A stretch of 46,704 bases of DNA. It comes from Acidimicrobiia bacterium. Lineage in GTDB: Bacteria; Actinomycetota; Acidimicrobiia; UBA2766. Below, piece by piece: positions 26,789-36,001 of the stretch; position 1 is the stretch's first letter; every line of letters starts with the position of its first letter. The notes below the pieces were generated by a model, which was not told where the DNA came from, made no database searches, and saw only the letters and a program-made list of their open reading frames with translations. The stretch is from contig JADZDR010000002.1 in NCBI GenBank assembly GCA_020850945.1, positions 1-46,704 of the forward strand, written 5' to 3'. A program made the position numbers and the translations under genes.

Positions 26789-28132
26789 TCAGAGGCGGGG
26801 CGGGTCCGAGATGTCGAGATAAAGGGATGAGACGAAGATCACCATGAGGAACATGAGGACGGCGATCGTGATCGGCATGAGGTGACGCTGGTCGAACTCG
26901 AAGGGGCGGCGCCGCACCTTCGACACGACCGCCTCCGTGCCGAGGACGGCGAGATGGCCGCCGTCGAGCGGGAGGAGGGGAAAGAGGTTGAACATCCCCA
27001 CGAAGACGTTGATCACGATCACGAGGTAGAGGAAGGGGAGCAGCCCGCGTGCCACGACCTGCTGCGCGACGTTGGCGATCCCGACAGGTGAGCTCATGCG
27101 GTAGTCGGTCCGGCTCTCCCCGCCACCTATCTGATCGACGATCTTGGCCACGTTCGACGCCGCGAACGTGTCACGCACCGCCACGAGGTTGCCCCACCGG
27201 ATGCCGCCGAACCACTCGAAGGTCTCCGGCACGGCTCGGATCACGCTTGTCTTCTCGGCCACCTCGCGCGGCCCGACCCCGAGGAACCCGATCGTCTCGC
27301 CGCCCTCCTCTCGCTCTTCGAGGGTCGTGTCGAGGGTCATGGTCTCGGAGTTGCGCTCTACGACGACCTGGATCGTCTCGCCGGGGTGGCGGCGCAGCTC
27401 ACCGCTCACGTCCTCCCACGCGTCGACTTCGACTCCGGCGACTGAGACGATGCGGTCACCGGGCTCGATCCCGGCGGCCACGGCGGGGGAGTCCGCCTCG
27501 ACGCGGTCCACGGTCGTCGTTGGCGTGGCGACACCGATGAACACGAGGATCACGAAGAGGAGGACGAGCGCCGTCGTGAAGTGCGTGACCGATCCCGCCA
27601 CGAGGACGATCGCGCGCTGCCAGCGCTTCGCGTCCTTGAACGTGCGGCCCTCGAACCTCGGGTCCACGTCCTCGTACTGGCTCATGCCCACGATCTTCAC
27701 GTAGCCGCCGAGTGGGAAGAATGCCTTGATGCCGAACTCGGTGTCACCCCTCTGGAAGGACCAGAGCCGCGGGCCGAACCCGACGAAGAACTCCCGCGAT
27801 GCGATCCCGAACCTCTTCGCGGTCCAGTAGTGGCCCCACTCGTGGAAGAGCACCATGGGAACGATGAGCCCGATGAACAGAAGCGTTGCCGGCCAGACCC
27901 GCGGGTTGAAGAAGCTCGCGATCGTGACCGCACCGAGCATCACGGCGAGGACGATCAGCCCCGTACGCCGGTCCGCCCGAGCCGCCGCCGCCTCGTCACG
28001 CTCGACGGGGGCCGTCCCCGCTCCATCCGGCTCGGCATCCACCGTGAACCCGGTCGTCAACTCGGTGGACAGGAACTCGCCCGTGGCAAGGGATTCGTCT
28101 CCCGGCACTCCCGTGCCTGGTCGCTCGTGCAC
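26789..28132 (-). CDS. rseP: RseP/RIP site-2 membrane metalloprotease
   Basis: 447 residues from the GTG at 28132, chosen for the AGGAG five bases upstream; an earlier ATG inside dxr has no such support. About 55 disordered residues precede a membrane helix (58-74). The zinc motif HEWGH (97-101) lies in the next helix, a PDZ domain (about 200-285, AAGIEPGDRIVSVAGVEVD) follows, and the third metal ligand is in NLFPLLPLDGGHL near the C-terminus, followed by a final membrane helix. Such proteases cut membrane-bound regulators such as anti-sigma factors within the bilayer. The dxr-rseP-ispG order is typical for actinobacteria. Confidence 0.96.
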   Translation of the reverse strand: MHERPGTGVPGDESLATGEFLSTELTTGFTVDAEPDGAGTAPVERDEAAAARADRRTGLIVLAVMLGAVTIASFFNPRVWPATLLFIGLIVPMVLFHEWGHYWTAKRFGIASREFFVGFGPRLWSFQRGDTEFGIKAFFPLGGYVKIVGMSQYEDVDPRFEGRTFKDAKRWQRAIVLVAGSVTHFTTALVLLFVILVFIGVATPTTTVDRVEADSPAVAAGIEPGDRIVSVAGVEVDAWEDVSGELRRHPGETIQVVVERNSETMTLDTTLEEREEGGETIGFLGVGPREVAEKTSVIRAVPETFEWFGGIRWGNLVAVRDTFAASNVAKIVDQIGGGESRTDYRMSSPVGIANVAQQVVARGLLPFLYLVIVINVFVGMFNLFPLLPLDGGHLAVLGTEAVVSKVRRRPFEFDQRHLMPITIAVLMFLMVIFVSSLYLDISDPPRL

Positions 28133-28137
28133 GTCGT

Positions 28138-28142
28138 CTCCT
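28138..28142 (-). promoter_or_regulatory. Ribosome binding site fixing the rseP start
   Basis: AGGAG, five bases before the GTG at 28132, inside a leader reading GAACAGGAGACGAC. The same AACAGGAG context precedes rimP and rpsB, which supports the GTG over the upstream ATG at 28204. Confidence 0.7.
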
Positions 28143-28155
28143 GTTCCCGGCACTC

Positions 28156-29310
28156 TCAGGGGACTCGGGCCGCGAGCAGCTCCGCTGCCTGCCGCCTCGC
28201 CCAAGCCCCCGTTTCGACAACCGCGGTGACATCTACCGGATCATGCGGTGTGTGGCGTTCGAGGACTCCTTCGACCACACGAGGTATGTCGAGAAAACCG
28301 CATCGACCCTTGAGGAATGCGTCGACGGCTTCCTCGTTGGCCGCGTTCAGGACCGCCGGCGCCGTACCGCCGGCCCGGCCTGCAGCATATGCGAGGCGGA
28401 GGGAGGGGAACGCGTCGATGTCCGGGGCCTCGAACGTGAGCGCGCCGAGTTCCGACCAGGCGACCGCTCCGATCGGGTCGTCGAGGCGTTCCGGCCACGC
28501 CAGCGCCCATCCGATCGGCTGGCGCATGTCGGGCAGGGCGAGTTGCGCCTTCGACGAGCCGTCGACGAGTTCGACTATCGCATGCACTATCGACTGCGGG
28601 TGGACGACGACGCCGATGCGATCGAAGTCCAGCCCGAATAGCTCGTGTGCTTCGAGCACCTCGAGTCCCTTGTTGAACAGCGTGGCCGAATCGACCGTGA
28701 TCTTCGCACCCATCTGCCATGTGGGATGGCGCAGCGCCTCCGCCACGGTCACATCCGCGAGATCGACAGCCTTCCTCCCCCGGAAGGGCCCACCCGACGC
28801 CGTGAGCACGAGGCGGGCGACGTCGTCGGTGTCTTCGCCGTGCAATACCTGCGCCGAGGCAGCATGCTCGGAGTCGACGGGCAGGATCCGCCCGCCACCG
28901 GTGTCGCGAGCACGGCGCACGACGGGACCCCCCGCCACGAGGCTCTCCTTGTTCGCGAGGGCGAGGGTACGGCCGGCCTGCACGGTCGCGACCGTCACCT
29001 CGAGTCCTGCGACACCGACCACACCGTTCAGGACCACGTCGCATTCCGTCTCGGTCGCGAGCCGGACGAGGCCGTCCCCTCCCGTGAACACGGACGTGCC
29101 GTGAGGCAGGTCGGACGGAGACGGGGCGTCGACTTCGGCGACGCACACTGCTTCCGGCCGGAACTCGTGTGCCTGGGAGCACAGGGTGTCCACGGACCGA
29201 GCCACGGCGAGGCCGACGACGTCGAACCTCTCGGGATGGCGTCGGCAGACGTCGAGGGCCTGTGCGCCGATCGACCCGGAAGACCCGAGGATCACGACAC
29301 GGCGTCTCAC
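28156..29310 (-). CDS. dxr: 1-deoxy-D-xylulose-5-phosphate reductoisomerase
   Basis: 384 residues, normal length. NADPH-binding loop ILGSSGSIGAQALDV (7-21); substrate and metal site around ALANKESLVAGG, LPVDSEH (Asp/Glu metal ligands) and TASGGPFRG; then HPTWQMGAKITVDSATLFNKGLE. It makes MEP, the committed step of the non-mevalonate isoprenoid pathway. The start codon overlaps the cdsA stop (ATGA). Confidence 0.98.
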   Translation of the reverse strand: MRRRVVILGSSGSIGAQALDVCRRHPERFDVVGLAVARSVDTLCSQAHEFRPEAVCVAEVDAPSPSDLPHGTSVFTGGDGLVRLATETECDVVLNGVVGVAGLEVTVATVQAGRTLALANKESLVAGGPVVRRARDTGGGRILPVDSEHAASAQVLHGEDTDDVARLVLTASGGPFRGRKAVDLADVTVAEALRHPTWQMGAKITVDSATLFNKGLEVLEAHELFGLDFDRIGVVVHPQSIVHAIVELVDGSSKAQLALPDMRQPIGWALAWPERLDDPIGAVAWSELGALTFEAPDIDAFPSLRLAYAAGRAGGTAPAVLNAANEEAVDAFLKGRCGFLDIPRVVEGVLERHTPHDPVDVTAVVETGAWARRQAAELLAARVP

Positions 29311-31037
29311 TCAGTGACCCCGAGTACCGTGAGCACGGCGTACGCAGCGGGAAGGACGAAGAGCACTCCGTCGAAGCGGTCGAACATCCCGCCGTGCCCG
29401 GGGAGGAACGAGGCCACGTCCTTGATCCCGAAGCTGCGCTTCACGAGTGACTCGGCGAGATCGCCGAGGATGCCGAACACGACGATCGCGGCCGTGAGGG
29501 CCGCCATGTCCGGCCACGAGTGGAGGAAGGGGACTTCGTACCAGGAGCCGGGCAAGATCACCACCACCGCCATCGCCACGAATGTCGTGGCGACTCCGCC
29601 GAGCAGTCCCTCGAGCGTCTTGTTCGGACTGATGTCCGGCATGAGGCGGCGGGTCCCGATCGCGGTCCCCCACGCATAGGAGGCCACGTCGAAAACGATG
29701 GCGAGGATCAGGGTCACGAGGATGATCGCGAATCCGTTCTCGAGGCGAAGGATGAGGAGGGCGAAGGCGCCGAGGAGGCCGACGTGGACGATTCCCGTGA
29801 GGGCCATGGATTCCGCGAGCGGCACGGTGGGCCGCTCACCCGGCCGGTAGAACCAGAGCACGACGGCCAGGGACCCGGCCGCCGTGAGGATCCCGACAGC
29901 CTCGAGGCCATACAGGTAGGCGAGGACGCCGAGTGCAGCCACGGCTGCGACACCCACGAGAAACGGTGACCGCACGAGGAGGTCGCCCCAGTCGAGCCCC
30001 TCTTCGGCCGTGTGCACGGGTGGGACGGCGGTCTCGTCCGCCGCGATGTCGGTGCTGCCGACCCCCTCCGCAGCCGGATTCGACTGCGGACGCCGCGCCA
30101 GGGCGCCAGGATCGGCGCGCAGAGCGGGGGTCGCGACACGGTAGAGGAGGATGAAGACCTCGGCGGCAACCCATGTGATGAGAATCACTGCGAGTGTTGC
30201 GACACCCCCGCGGCCGAGGAATATGAAGACCAGGGCCACCGCCCCGAACACGAGGCCGGTGATGACCTTCGTGATCACACCCGACCGGGCATCGACCGGC
30301 TCGGGCAGTTCCTGGGGCATCCCCGGCGCGGGTCCCACATCGGCCTCGATGCGCCGCGCGACTCCTTGCGCGGGCACCTCGCTCCCGCTCGCAGCCCCCG
30401 TCCCGGCATCACCGTCAGCAATGACCCTGATGAGAGGCGCTTCCTCCCCCGTGGTGGCCGGGGGTGTCTCCGGGCTCGGGACTGATGGTGGAGGGGCCGG
30501 CCCTGCTGACTCTCCATCGACCTCCGCGCCGACGGCGGCATCCGGCCGGATCTGCTTGGTCGGAACCTGCCGCGATCGGGTGGGGCGCTCACCGGTCCGC
30601 ATCTCGAATGTCGAGTCCGCAGTCGCGGGCTCACTCTCGGCCGCGGCGTCACGGTCCGGATCTCCCCCCGCAGCACCCGTACGCATCTGTGGCACCCGCA
30701 GCGTGCGCAGACCCGGCTCGGCATCTCCGGCCGGCGGTGTCTCCGCTTCCGGCTCTGCGGGTTCGGGAGGGGACGGGCTCTCGAGTCGATTGTCGGGTGG
30801 ACCCGGCCCTCCGAGTGGTACGGGGGCTTCGTCCTCCGGCCCGTCCGCCGTATCGGAGTCGGGTACATGCGATGCCTTCCCGGCGGCCGGGTCCTTCGCC
30901 CCCGAGAAGAGATCGGGCTGCGTCGCGTTGCCGTCTTCGGGCACGTCGTCACGTTCGCCCTCGGGCGGGATTATGCGGAAGTTCGCGTCGTTCGGCTCTG
31001 CTCCGCCGGCCTCGTCGTCGTTCTCGCTGTCAGCCAT
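29307..31037 (-). CDS. cdsA: Phosphatidate cytidylyltransferase with long disordered N-terminus
   Basis: 576 residues, about twice the enzyme's usual length. The first 250 or so residues are Pro/Glu/Asp/Gly-rich with no domain visible. From about residue 257 (VITKVITGLVFGAVALVFIF) there are eight or so membrane segments, and the CTP-transferase signature SLVKRSFGIKDVASFLPGHGG continues into MFDRFD near the C-terminus. CdsA makes CDP-diacylglycerol for phospholipid synthesis in the membrane. The last 320 residues alone would be a complete enzyme; whether the extension is translated depends on the start at 31037, and internal starts are possible. Confidence 0.94.
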   Translation of the reverse strand: MADSENDDEAGGAEPNDANFRIIPPEGERDDVPEDGNATQPDLFSGAKDPAAGKASHVPDSDTADGPEDEAPVPLGGPGPPDNRLESPSPPEPAEPEAETPPAGDAEPGLRTLRVPQMRTGAAGGDPDRDAAAESEPATADSTFEMRTGERPTRSRQVPTKQIRPDAAVGAEVDGESAGPAPPPSVPSPETPPATTGEEAPLIRVIADGDAGTGAASGSEVPAQGVARRIEADVGPAPGMPQELPEPVDARSGVITKVITGLVFGAVALVFIFLGRGGVATLAVILITWVAAEVFILLYRVATPALRADPGALARRPQSNPAAEGVGSTDIAADETAVPPVHTAEEGLDWGDLLVRSPFLVGVAAVAALGVLAYLYGLEAVGILTAAGSLAVVLWFYRPGERPTVPLAESMALTGIVHVGLLGAFALLILRLENGFAIILVTLILAIVFDVASYAWGTAIGTRRLMPDISPNKTLEGLLGGVATTFVAMAVVVILPGSWYEVPFLHSWPDMAALTAAIVVFGILGDLAESLVKRSFGIKDVASFLPGHGGMFDRFDGVLFVLPAAYAVLTVLGVTE

Positions 31038-31071
31038 TGTCCCCTCGCGCGGCTGTCGTATTCGTGCCCTC

Positions 31072-31632
31072 TCAGTCCTCGAGGAGCTCCTCCTCCTTGT
31101 GGGCGAGAAGCTCGTCGATCTCGCTCACGTGGAGGTCCGTGAGGGCCTGCAGGTCCTTCTCGCTCCGGTGCAGCTCGTCTTGGGAGATCTCGTGCTCGTG
31201 CTCGGTCGCCTCGAGCCTCTTCTTCGCTGTGTGGCGGAGGTTTCTGATCGCGACACGTCCGTCTTCGGCCTTGTGGCGCACGACGCGCACGAGCTCCTGG
31301 CGACGCTCACCCGTGAGGGGTGGGAAGTTGAGGCGCACGAGGTTGCCGTCCGTCGACGGGTTGAGGCCGAGATCGGATTCGCGGATCGCGCGCTCGACGG
31401 CCGATACCGCCTGACGGTCGTACACGTTGATGACGAGAACACGGGATTCGGGGACCGAGAAGCCGGCGATCTGCTGCAAGGGTGTCTCGGTGCCGTAGTA
31501 GTCGACCTTCATCCGCTCCACGAGCGCAGGCGACGCGCGGCCGGTGCGGATACCGGCGAACTCCTCCTTGGTCACCTCGACGGCCTTGTGCATCTTCTCT
31601 CTCGCCGTCGCGAGGATCTCATCCACGCTCAA
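31072..31632 (-). CDS. frr: Ribosome recycling factor
   Basis: 186 residues, standard size. The triple-helix bundle is evident: [25 protein letters not shown] (about 28-52), [54 protein letters not shown]. It splits post-termination ribosomes with EF-G. It overlaps the pyrH stop by 4 bp and completes the rpsB-tsf-pyrH-frr run. Confidence 0.98.
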   Translation of the reverse strand: MSVDEILATAREKMHKAVEVTKEEFAGIRTGRASPALVERMKVDYYGTETPLQQIAGFSVPESRVLVINVYDRQAVSAVERAIRESDLGLNPSTDGNLVRLNFPPLTGERRQELVRVVRHKAEDGRVAIRNLRHTAKKRLEATEHEHEISQDELHRSEKDLQALTDLHVSEIDELLAHKEEELLED

Positions 31633-32492
31633 TCTCGACCACCTCCGACTCCGCCCCCCGGATCGTCGTGCACGAGCGTACCGATCCTCTCACCCCACAC
31701 GACGCGACCTATGTTGCCCTCCACCGAGAGATCGAAGACGACTATCGGCAGCGAGTTGTCGCGGCACAGGGCGATGGCGGCGGCGTCCATGACCCTGAGG
31801 TTACGTTGCAGCACGTCGGTGAACGAGACGTCACTGAGCCGCGCGGCGGCAGGGTCGGTGCGGGGATCCGACGTGTAGACACCGTCCACGTTCGTTGCCT
31901 TGAGGATGACCTCGGCACCGATCTCGGCCGCACGCAGGGCGGCTGTCGTGTCGGTCGTGAAGAACGGGTTCCCCGTGCCGCCCGCGAAGATCACCACACG
32001 CCCGAGCTCGAGGTGTCGCATCGCCCGGCGCCGGATGAACGGCTCGGCAACCTGTTGAACTGTGATCGCCGACTGCACCCGCGTCGGCACACGCTCACGC
32101 TCGAGTGCGTCCTGGAGGGCGAGGGCATTGATCACCGTGGCAAGCATGCCCATGTTGTCAGCCGTGACGCGCTCCATGCCGGTCGCGGCATCCGAGAGGC
32201 CCCGCCAGATGTTGCCGCCACCGACGACGCACGCGACCTGCACGCCTCGCCTGTGCAGGTCGGCGAGCTGGCTCGCGTACGAGGCGACGACGGCGGCGTC
32301 GATGCCCCGCCCCGATCCGGGCCCGGCGAAGGCCTCACCGGAGAGCTTGAGGAGGATCCGCCGCCACGCCGGGGGATCGGAGTCGTCGATTCCGGGGGGT
32401 GGGACGTCCTCGAGGCTCGTCGTCCCCACATTCGCCTCGGCGTCGCCCGCGTCGTCGGCGACAGGGCGTGGAGCAGGCGCAGACGCTTCCAT
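31629..32492 (-). CDS. pyrH: UMP kinase
   Basis: 287 residues. The amino-acid-kinase fold starts at about residue 44 ([14 protein letters not shown]), followed by [40 protein letters not shown] and [14 protein letters not shown]. It phosphorylates UMP to UDP. The first 43 residues are an Ala/Pro/Asp-rich extension not found in most homologues; GAGGAGG lies upstream of the ATG, supporting this start. It follows tsf by 17 bp. Confidence 0.97.
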   Translation of the reverse strand: MEASAPAPRPVADDAGDAEANVGTTSLEDVPPPGIDDSDPPAWRRILLKLSGEAFAGPGSGRGIDAAVVASYASQLADLHRRGVQVACVVGGGNIWRGLSDAATGMERVTADNMGMLATVINALALQDALERERVPTRVQSAITVQQVAEPFIRRRAMRHLELGRVVIFAGGTGNPFFTTDTTAALRAAEIGAEVILKATNVDGVYTSDPRTDPAAARLSDVSFTDVLQRNLRVMDAAAIALCRDNSLPIVVFDLSVEGNIGRVVWGERIGTLVHDDPGGGVGGGRD

Positions 32493-32509
32493 TCCCCGTC
32501 AGGCCCTCC

Positions 32510-33370
32510 TCATGCGGGGTCCGGCCCGTCCGCTCCGCTCCCGACCTCGAAGATCGCGAAACGGCGGATCTCGGCGCCGGGCACGGTGTCCTCGAGCCAT
32601 CGCGCGATCGTCTTCTTCTCGTCCTTGATGTACGCCTGCTCGACGAGGACCCGCTCCTTGTACAGCTTGGCGACGGCTCCTTCGGCGATCTTGGGCACGA
32701 TGTCCTCGGGCTTGCCCTCGTTGCGGGCCTTCGCCTCGGCTATCGACCGCTCCTCGTCGAGAAGCGACGCTGATACCTCGTCACGTGTGAGGAACTCGGG
32801 CCGGGCGAACTGGATGTGCATCGCGAGCTCGTACGCGACGGGTTCGAGCGCTCCGGGGTCGGCGCCATCGACCTCGACCAGCACGCCCTTCTTCGCCCAA
32901 CCTCCCGCCCGGTGGAGGTAGGCGACGACCACTCCGTCCTTCGCGTCGTAGGCCGCCGAATCACGCAGCTCGATCTTCTCGCGGAGGTCGACGGCGGCAT
33001 CCTCGACGAGCTTCTCTATCTCGGACGCGAGCTCACCCTCGACCTCGGCACCGCTCCCGTACTCGAACACCTTGTCCGCCACGGTGGCCGCGAGGGTCCC
33101 GAATCGCTCGCCCTTGGCGACGAAGTCCGTCTCGCAACTGAGCTCGACCATGACACCGCGCCGACCGTCGTCGCTGACGCGGGCCTCGACGAGCCCTTCG
33201 GTTGCCGCTCTTTCGGCCCGTTTGCCAACGGCGGCCAGCCCTTTCTCGCGCAGGAGCTGCTTCGCGGCCTGTACGTCTCCGTCCGTGTCGACGAGAGCCT
33301 TCTTGCAGTCCATCATGCCGGCGCCGGTCTCCTCGCGCAGGGCCTTGACGTCTGCTGCTGAGATGGTCAT
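32510..33370 (-). CDS. tsf: Elongation factor Ts
   Basis: 286 residues from the ATG at 33370, preceded by GAGGAG; the frame is open further upstream but reads shadow sequence. N-terminal UBA-like module AADVKALREETGAGMMDCKKAL (5-26), then the dimerisation core with VELSCETDFVAKGERF and the second half with MHIQFARPEFLTRDEV. EF-Ts exchanges GDP for GTP on EF-Tu. It directly follows rpsB (40 bp). Confidence 0.97.
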   Translation of the reverse strand: MTISAADVKALREETGAGMMDCKKALVDTDGDVQAAKQLLREKGLAAVGKRAERAATEGLVEARVSDDGRRGVMVELSCETDFVAKGERFGTLAATVADKVFEYGSGAEVEGELASEIEKLVEDAAVDLREKIELRDSAAYDAKDGVVVAYLHRAGGWAKKGVLVEVDGADPGALEPVAYELAMHIQFARPEFLTRDEVSASLLDEERSIAEAKARNEGKPEDIVPKIAEGAVAKLYKERVLVEQAYIKDEKKTIARWLEDTVPGAEIRRFAIFEVGSGADGPDPA

Positions 33371-33410
33371 GTGTTCGCGTGCTCCTCGATGTCGATCGCC
33401 TGATGTGGGC

Positions 33411-34415
33411 TCAGTCGCCGGACCCGGAGGTCTCGGCCTCGGCGGGGGGCTCGACTTCCTCGGCCACTTCCTCGGCCACTTCCTCGGCCACTTCCTCGAC
33501 TGCCTCGACCGCTTCCACTGCCTCGACCACCTCGCCGGCAGCACCCGCGTCGGCTGCGCGTGCCGCCTCTTCGCGGGCGAGACGGCTCGCCTCCTCGGCC
33601 TCTTCGCGCGCACGCTGCTCCTCGTACGTCGCGGCGTCGTGCACGGCCTGCTGGTGGGCGAGCTCCGCTTCGACGTCGTAGCGGCGCATCTGGCCCGAGG
33701 CGCCGTAGCGGTCGTGGAGCTGGTGGCCCTCCTCGACGGCGTCGGAGATGACCCGCGCCATGAGGATGCCGGCGCGGATCGCGTCGTCGTTGGAGGGGAT
33801 CCCGTACTGCACCTCGTCGGGGTCGCAGTTGGTGTCGAGGAGGGCGACGACGGCGACGCCCTTCTTGTTCGCCTCCGTGACCGCGATCTGCTCCTTGCGG
33901 GTGTCGATGACGAAGATGGCGTCGGGCACCTCGGTCATGTGCTTCATGCCGCCGAGGTAGCGCTCGAGCTTGTCCCGCTCGCGGCGCAGGCGCAGCGCCT
34001 CCTTCTTCGGCAACTCGTTCAGGGAACCCGAGGCCTCCATCTCGTCGAGCTCGAGGAGGTAGTCGATGCGACCCTTCATCGTCTGGAAGTTCGTGAGCAT
34101 GCCGCCGAGCCAGCGGAAGTTCACGTACGGCATGGCAACGCGCTCCGCCGAGGCCCGGATCGCGTCCGTCATCTGACGCTTCGTCGACACGAACATGACC
34201 GTGCCGCCGTCGGCCACGAGATCCCGCACGTACGTATATGCCTTCTCGATGCCCTCGAGGGTCGCACGCAGGTCGATGATGTAGATGCCGTTGCGCTCCC
34301 CGAGGATGTACTTCTTCATCTTCGGGTTCCAGCGGCGTGTCTGGTGGCCGAAGTGAACGCCGGCCTCGAGCAGCTCACGGATCGAGACGACGCCCGACCG
34401 CTGTGTATCCGTCAC
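33411..34415 (-). CDS. rpsB: 30S ribosomal protein S2 with acidic C-terminal tail
   Basis: 334 residues from a GTG with AACAGGAG upstream. The S2 core includes [23 protein letters not shown] (15-37), [12 protein letters not shown], and [32 protein letters not shown]. From about residue 240 the protein runs into a helical, Glu/Ala-rich tail that ends in repeated [10 protein letters not shown] units. Many actinobacterial S2 proteins have an extra C-terminal tail, though this one is long. The repeat DNA (33440-33510) is visible as recurring TCGGCCACTTCC. Confidence 0.97.
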   Translation of the reverse strand: MTDTQRSGVVSIRELLEAGVHFGHQTRRWNPKMKKYILGERNGIYIIDLRATLEGIEKAYTYVRDLVADGGTVMFVSTKRQMTDAIRASAERVAMPYVNFRWLGGMLTNFQTMKGRIDYLLELDEMEASGSLNELPKKEALRLRRERDKLERYLGGMKHMTEVPDAIFVIDTRKEQIAVTEANKKGVAVVALLDTNCDPDEVQYGIPSNDDAIRAGILMARVISDAVEEGHQLHDRYGASGQMRRYDVEAELAHQQAVHDAATYEEQRAREEAEEASRLAREEAARAADAGAAGEVVEAVEAVEAVEEVAEEVAEEVAEEVEPPAEAETSGSGD

Positions 34416-34500
34416 GGATGCTCCTGTTCTGTGGGTGGTTCGCCTTGCGCCGAATCATCGTCGGGACCTGCCTGTAGGCATGGAGCCGGCCCCGTACTCG

Positions 34501-34536
34501 CCCTGCGTCTCCGGCTCGGCCGGGCACCACGCAGGG
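34501..34536 (-). promoter_or_regulatory. Hairpin in the rpsB leader
   Basis: CCCTGCGT (34501-34508) pairs with ACGCAGGG (34529-34536), and an inner CCGGC-TCG-GCCGG helix (34511-34523) sits inside, giving a bulged hairpin 86 bp before the rpsB start. A TACCTT box (34571-34566, minus strand) upstream could be the -10, which would put the hairpin in the mRNA leader. S2 represses its own mRNA in other bacteria, so this is a candidate control element; the match to any known leader was not established. Confidence 0.4.
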
Positions 34537-34637
34537 AGATCCGATCGGCGTGTGTGATGCAGGCCAAGGTAGCAGCGCCCGGGTTCACCACCGCCATCGG
34601 GAACCTGCTGGGGGGCGCGTGGACACCCCGAGCCCGC

Positions 34638-35186
34638 TCACGCCGTGAGGTGAATACGGGGCAGGGGAAGGAACCGGGTGGGGTCGAGGTAGCGGCCGTT
34701 CAGGGACACGCTCAGATGCAGGAGTGCCGCGTCACCGACGAGGTGTTCGACACCGCCGGCGATGACCTCGCCTGCGGCCACCGTGTCGCCCCCCCGCACA
34801 CCGACCCGGTCGAGGCGTCCGTACCTCACCACGAGGCCGCTGCGATGCCGCACCGTCACGTACCACGTGCCCGCGACACGCCCCGCGAACGTGACAACGC
34901 CACCGAGGCCGGCCCGGACCGGTCGGCCGGAGCCCGCGAGGAGGATGCCGACGTGACCCGGTCCGAACGGGGAGGCAGGCGGATCCCAGCCCCGCACCAC
35001 GCGCCCCGGGACCGGACGCACGTCGAATCGGTCCGGTTGGGGTTCGGCGCACGCGGGCCGCCCTCCGGTGAGGATCGCGACGACGGCGGCGATCACGACA
35101 CACAGGGTGACGGGATGCCGGGTGGCGTTCAGACGTCGTGCATGCGTGAGCGCAGCATGAGGACGGCCTTCGTGTGCATCTGGCAC
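34638..35186 (-). CDS. Secreted M23-fold (LytM-like) protein, probably inactive
   Basis: About 182 residues from a GTG at 35186 that overlaps the end of whiG; the start is uncertain, with a GTG at 35096 the alternative, and neither has a ribosome binding site. From 35186 the N-terminus is a signal peptide: basic residues, hydrophobic [16 protein letters not shown] (26-41), cleavage near ACAEP. The rest follows the M23 barrel ([39 protein letters not shown], cited in part). The metal-binding positions are altered: the H-x3-D motif reads HVGIL, the usual YxHL is YGRL, and HxH is LHL. It may therefore bind or regulate peptidoglycan rather than cut it. M23 genes beside rpsB and whiG recur in actinobacteria. 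Confidence 0.75.
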   Translation of the reverse strand: MPDAHEGRPHAALTHARRLNATRHPVTLCVVIAAVVAILTGGRPACAEPQPDRFDVRPVPGRVVRGWDPPASPFGPGHVGILLAGSGRPVRAGLGGVVTFAGRVAGTWYVTVRHRSGLVVRYGRLDRVGVRGGDTVAAGEVIAGGVEHLVGDAALLHLSVSLNGRYLDPTRFLPLPRIHLTA

Positions 35187-35899
35187 ACGCGGGATTCCGT
35201 GACCCCGAGGACCTGGCCGATCTCGGCCAGGGTGAGCCCCTCGTAGTAGTAGAGGGTGATCACGATCTTCTCGCGTTCGGGCAGGCGGTTGATCGCCTCG
35301 GCGAGCAGATGCCGTAACTCCTCGACCTCGAAGGCAGTCGTGGGATCCTGGCCCTGTGTGTCGGCCAGCGTGTCGCCGAGGGTGAGATTCTCGCCCCGCT
35401 CCGACCCCATGCCGATCAGCTCGTCGAGGGCGACGAGGCCGACGAAGGAGATCTGGTTGAAGATCTGGTGGAAGTCCTCGAGTGAGATGCCGAGCTCCTC
35501 GGCCACCTCGGGGTCGGTCGGGGTCCGACCCAACTTGTTCTCCAGCGTGCTGTATGCACGTTCGACCATGCGTGCCTTTGCCCGCACGCTGCGGGGCACC
35601 CAGTCGTACGAGCGGAGCTCGTCGATGATCGCGCCCCGGATCCGGCTGATCGCGTAGGTCTCGAACTTGATCCCCCGCTCCATGTCGAACTTCTCGATCG
35701 CGTCGATCAGTCCGAACATCCCGTAACTGACGAGGTCGGCCTGTTCCACGTTCGAGGGCAGGCCCACGGAGACCCGACCCGCCACGTACTTCACGAGGGG
35801 CGCGTAGTGGACGATCAGTTTGTCGCGAATCTCCTTGCCTCCGGAATCCTTGTACTCGGACCAGAGATCCTGGATATCGCTTGCGCTGTCGACGCCCAT
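35129..35899 (-). CDS. whiG: WhiG/FliA-family RNA polymerase sigma factor
   Basis: 256 residues from the ATG at 35899; the upstream frame lacks similarity. Sigma-70 region 2 covers about 25-95 ([53 protein letters not shown]), region 3 about 100-170, and region 4 about 195-250 ([23 protein letters not shown], then a helix-turn-helix [16 protein letters not shown]). In Streptomyces WhiG controls early sporulation; in motile bacteria the same family (FliA) controls flagella. No flagellar or spore gene is in the window, so the regulon is open. A TATACT box lies at 35969-35964. Confidence 0.95.
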   Translation of the reverse strand: MGVDSASDIQDLWSEYKDSGGKEIRDKLIVHYAPLVKYVAGRVSVGLPSNVEQADLVSYGMFGLIDAIEKFDMERGIKFETYAISRIRGAIIDELRSYDWVPRSVRAKARMVERAYSTLENKLGRTPTDPEVAEELGISLEDFHQIFNQISFVGLVALDELIGMGSERGENLTLGDTLADTQGQDPTTAFEVEELRHLLAEAINRLPEREKIVITLYYYEGLTLAEIGQVLGVTESRVCQMHTKAVLMLRSRMHDV

Positions 35900-35963
35900 G
35901 TTCCGCCCGAAGGTGCAGTGTGCGAGTCCTGTCCGCAGACTCGGCCGGAGCGGCCGTGCCGGG

Positions 35964-35969
35964 AGTATA
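35964..35969 (-). promoter_or_regulatory. Possible -10 box for whiG
   Basis: TATACT on the minus strand, 64 bp before the whiG ATG, in the 102-bp gap after dprA. It matches the vegetative -10 consensus at five of six positions; the -35 region is G-rich and not recognisable. Confidence 0.45.
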
Positions 35970-36001
35970 GAACCGCCCCGAGCCACCCCCGCCCGGACCC
36001 G

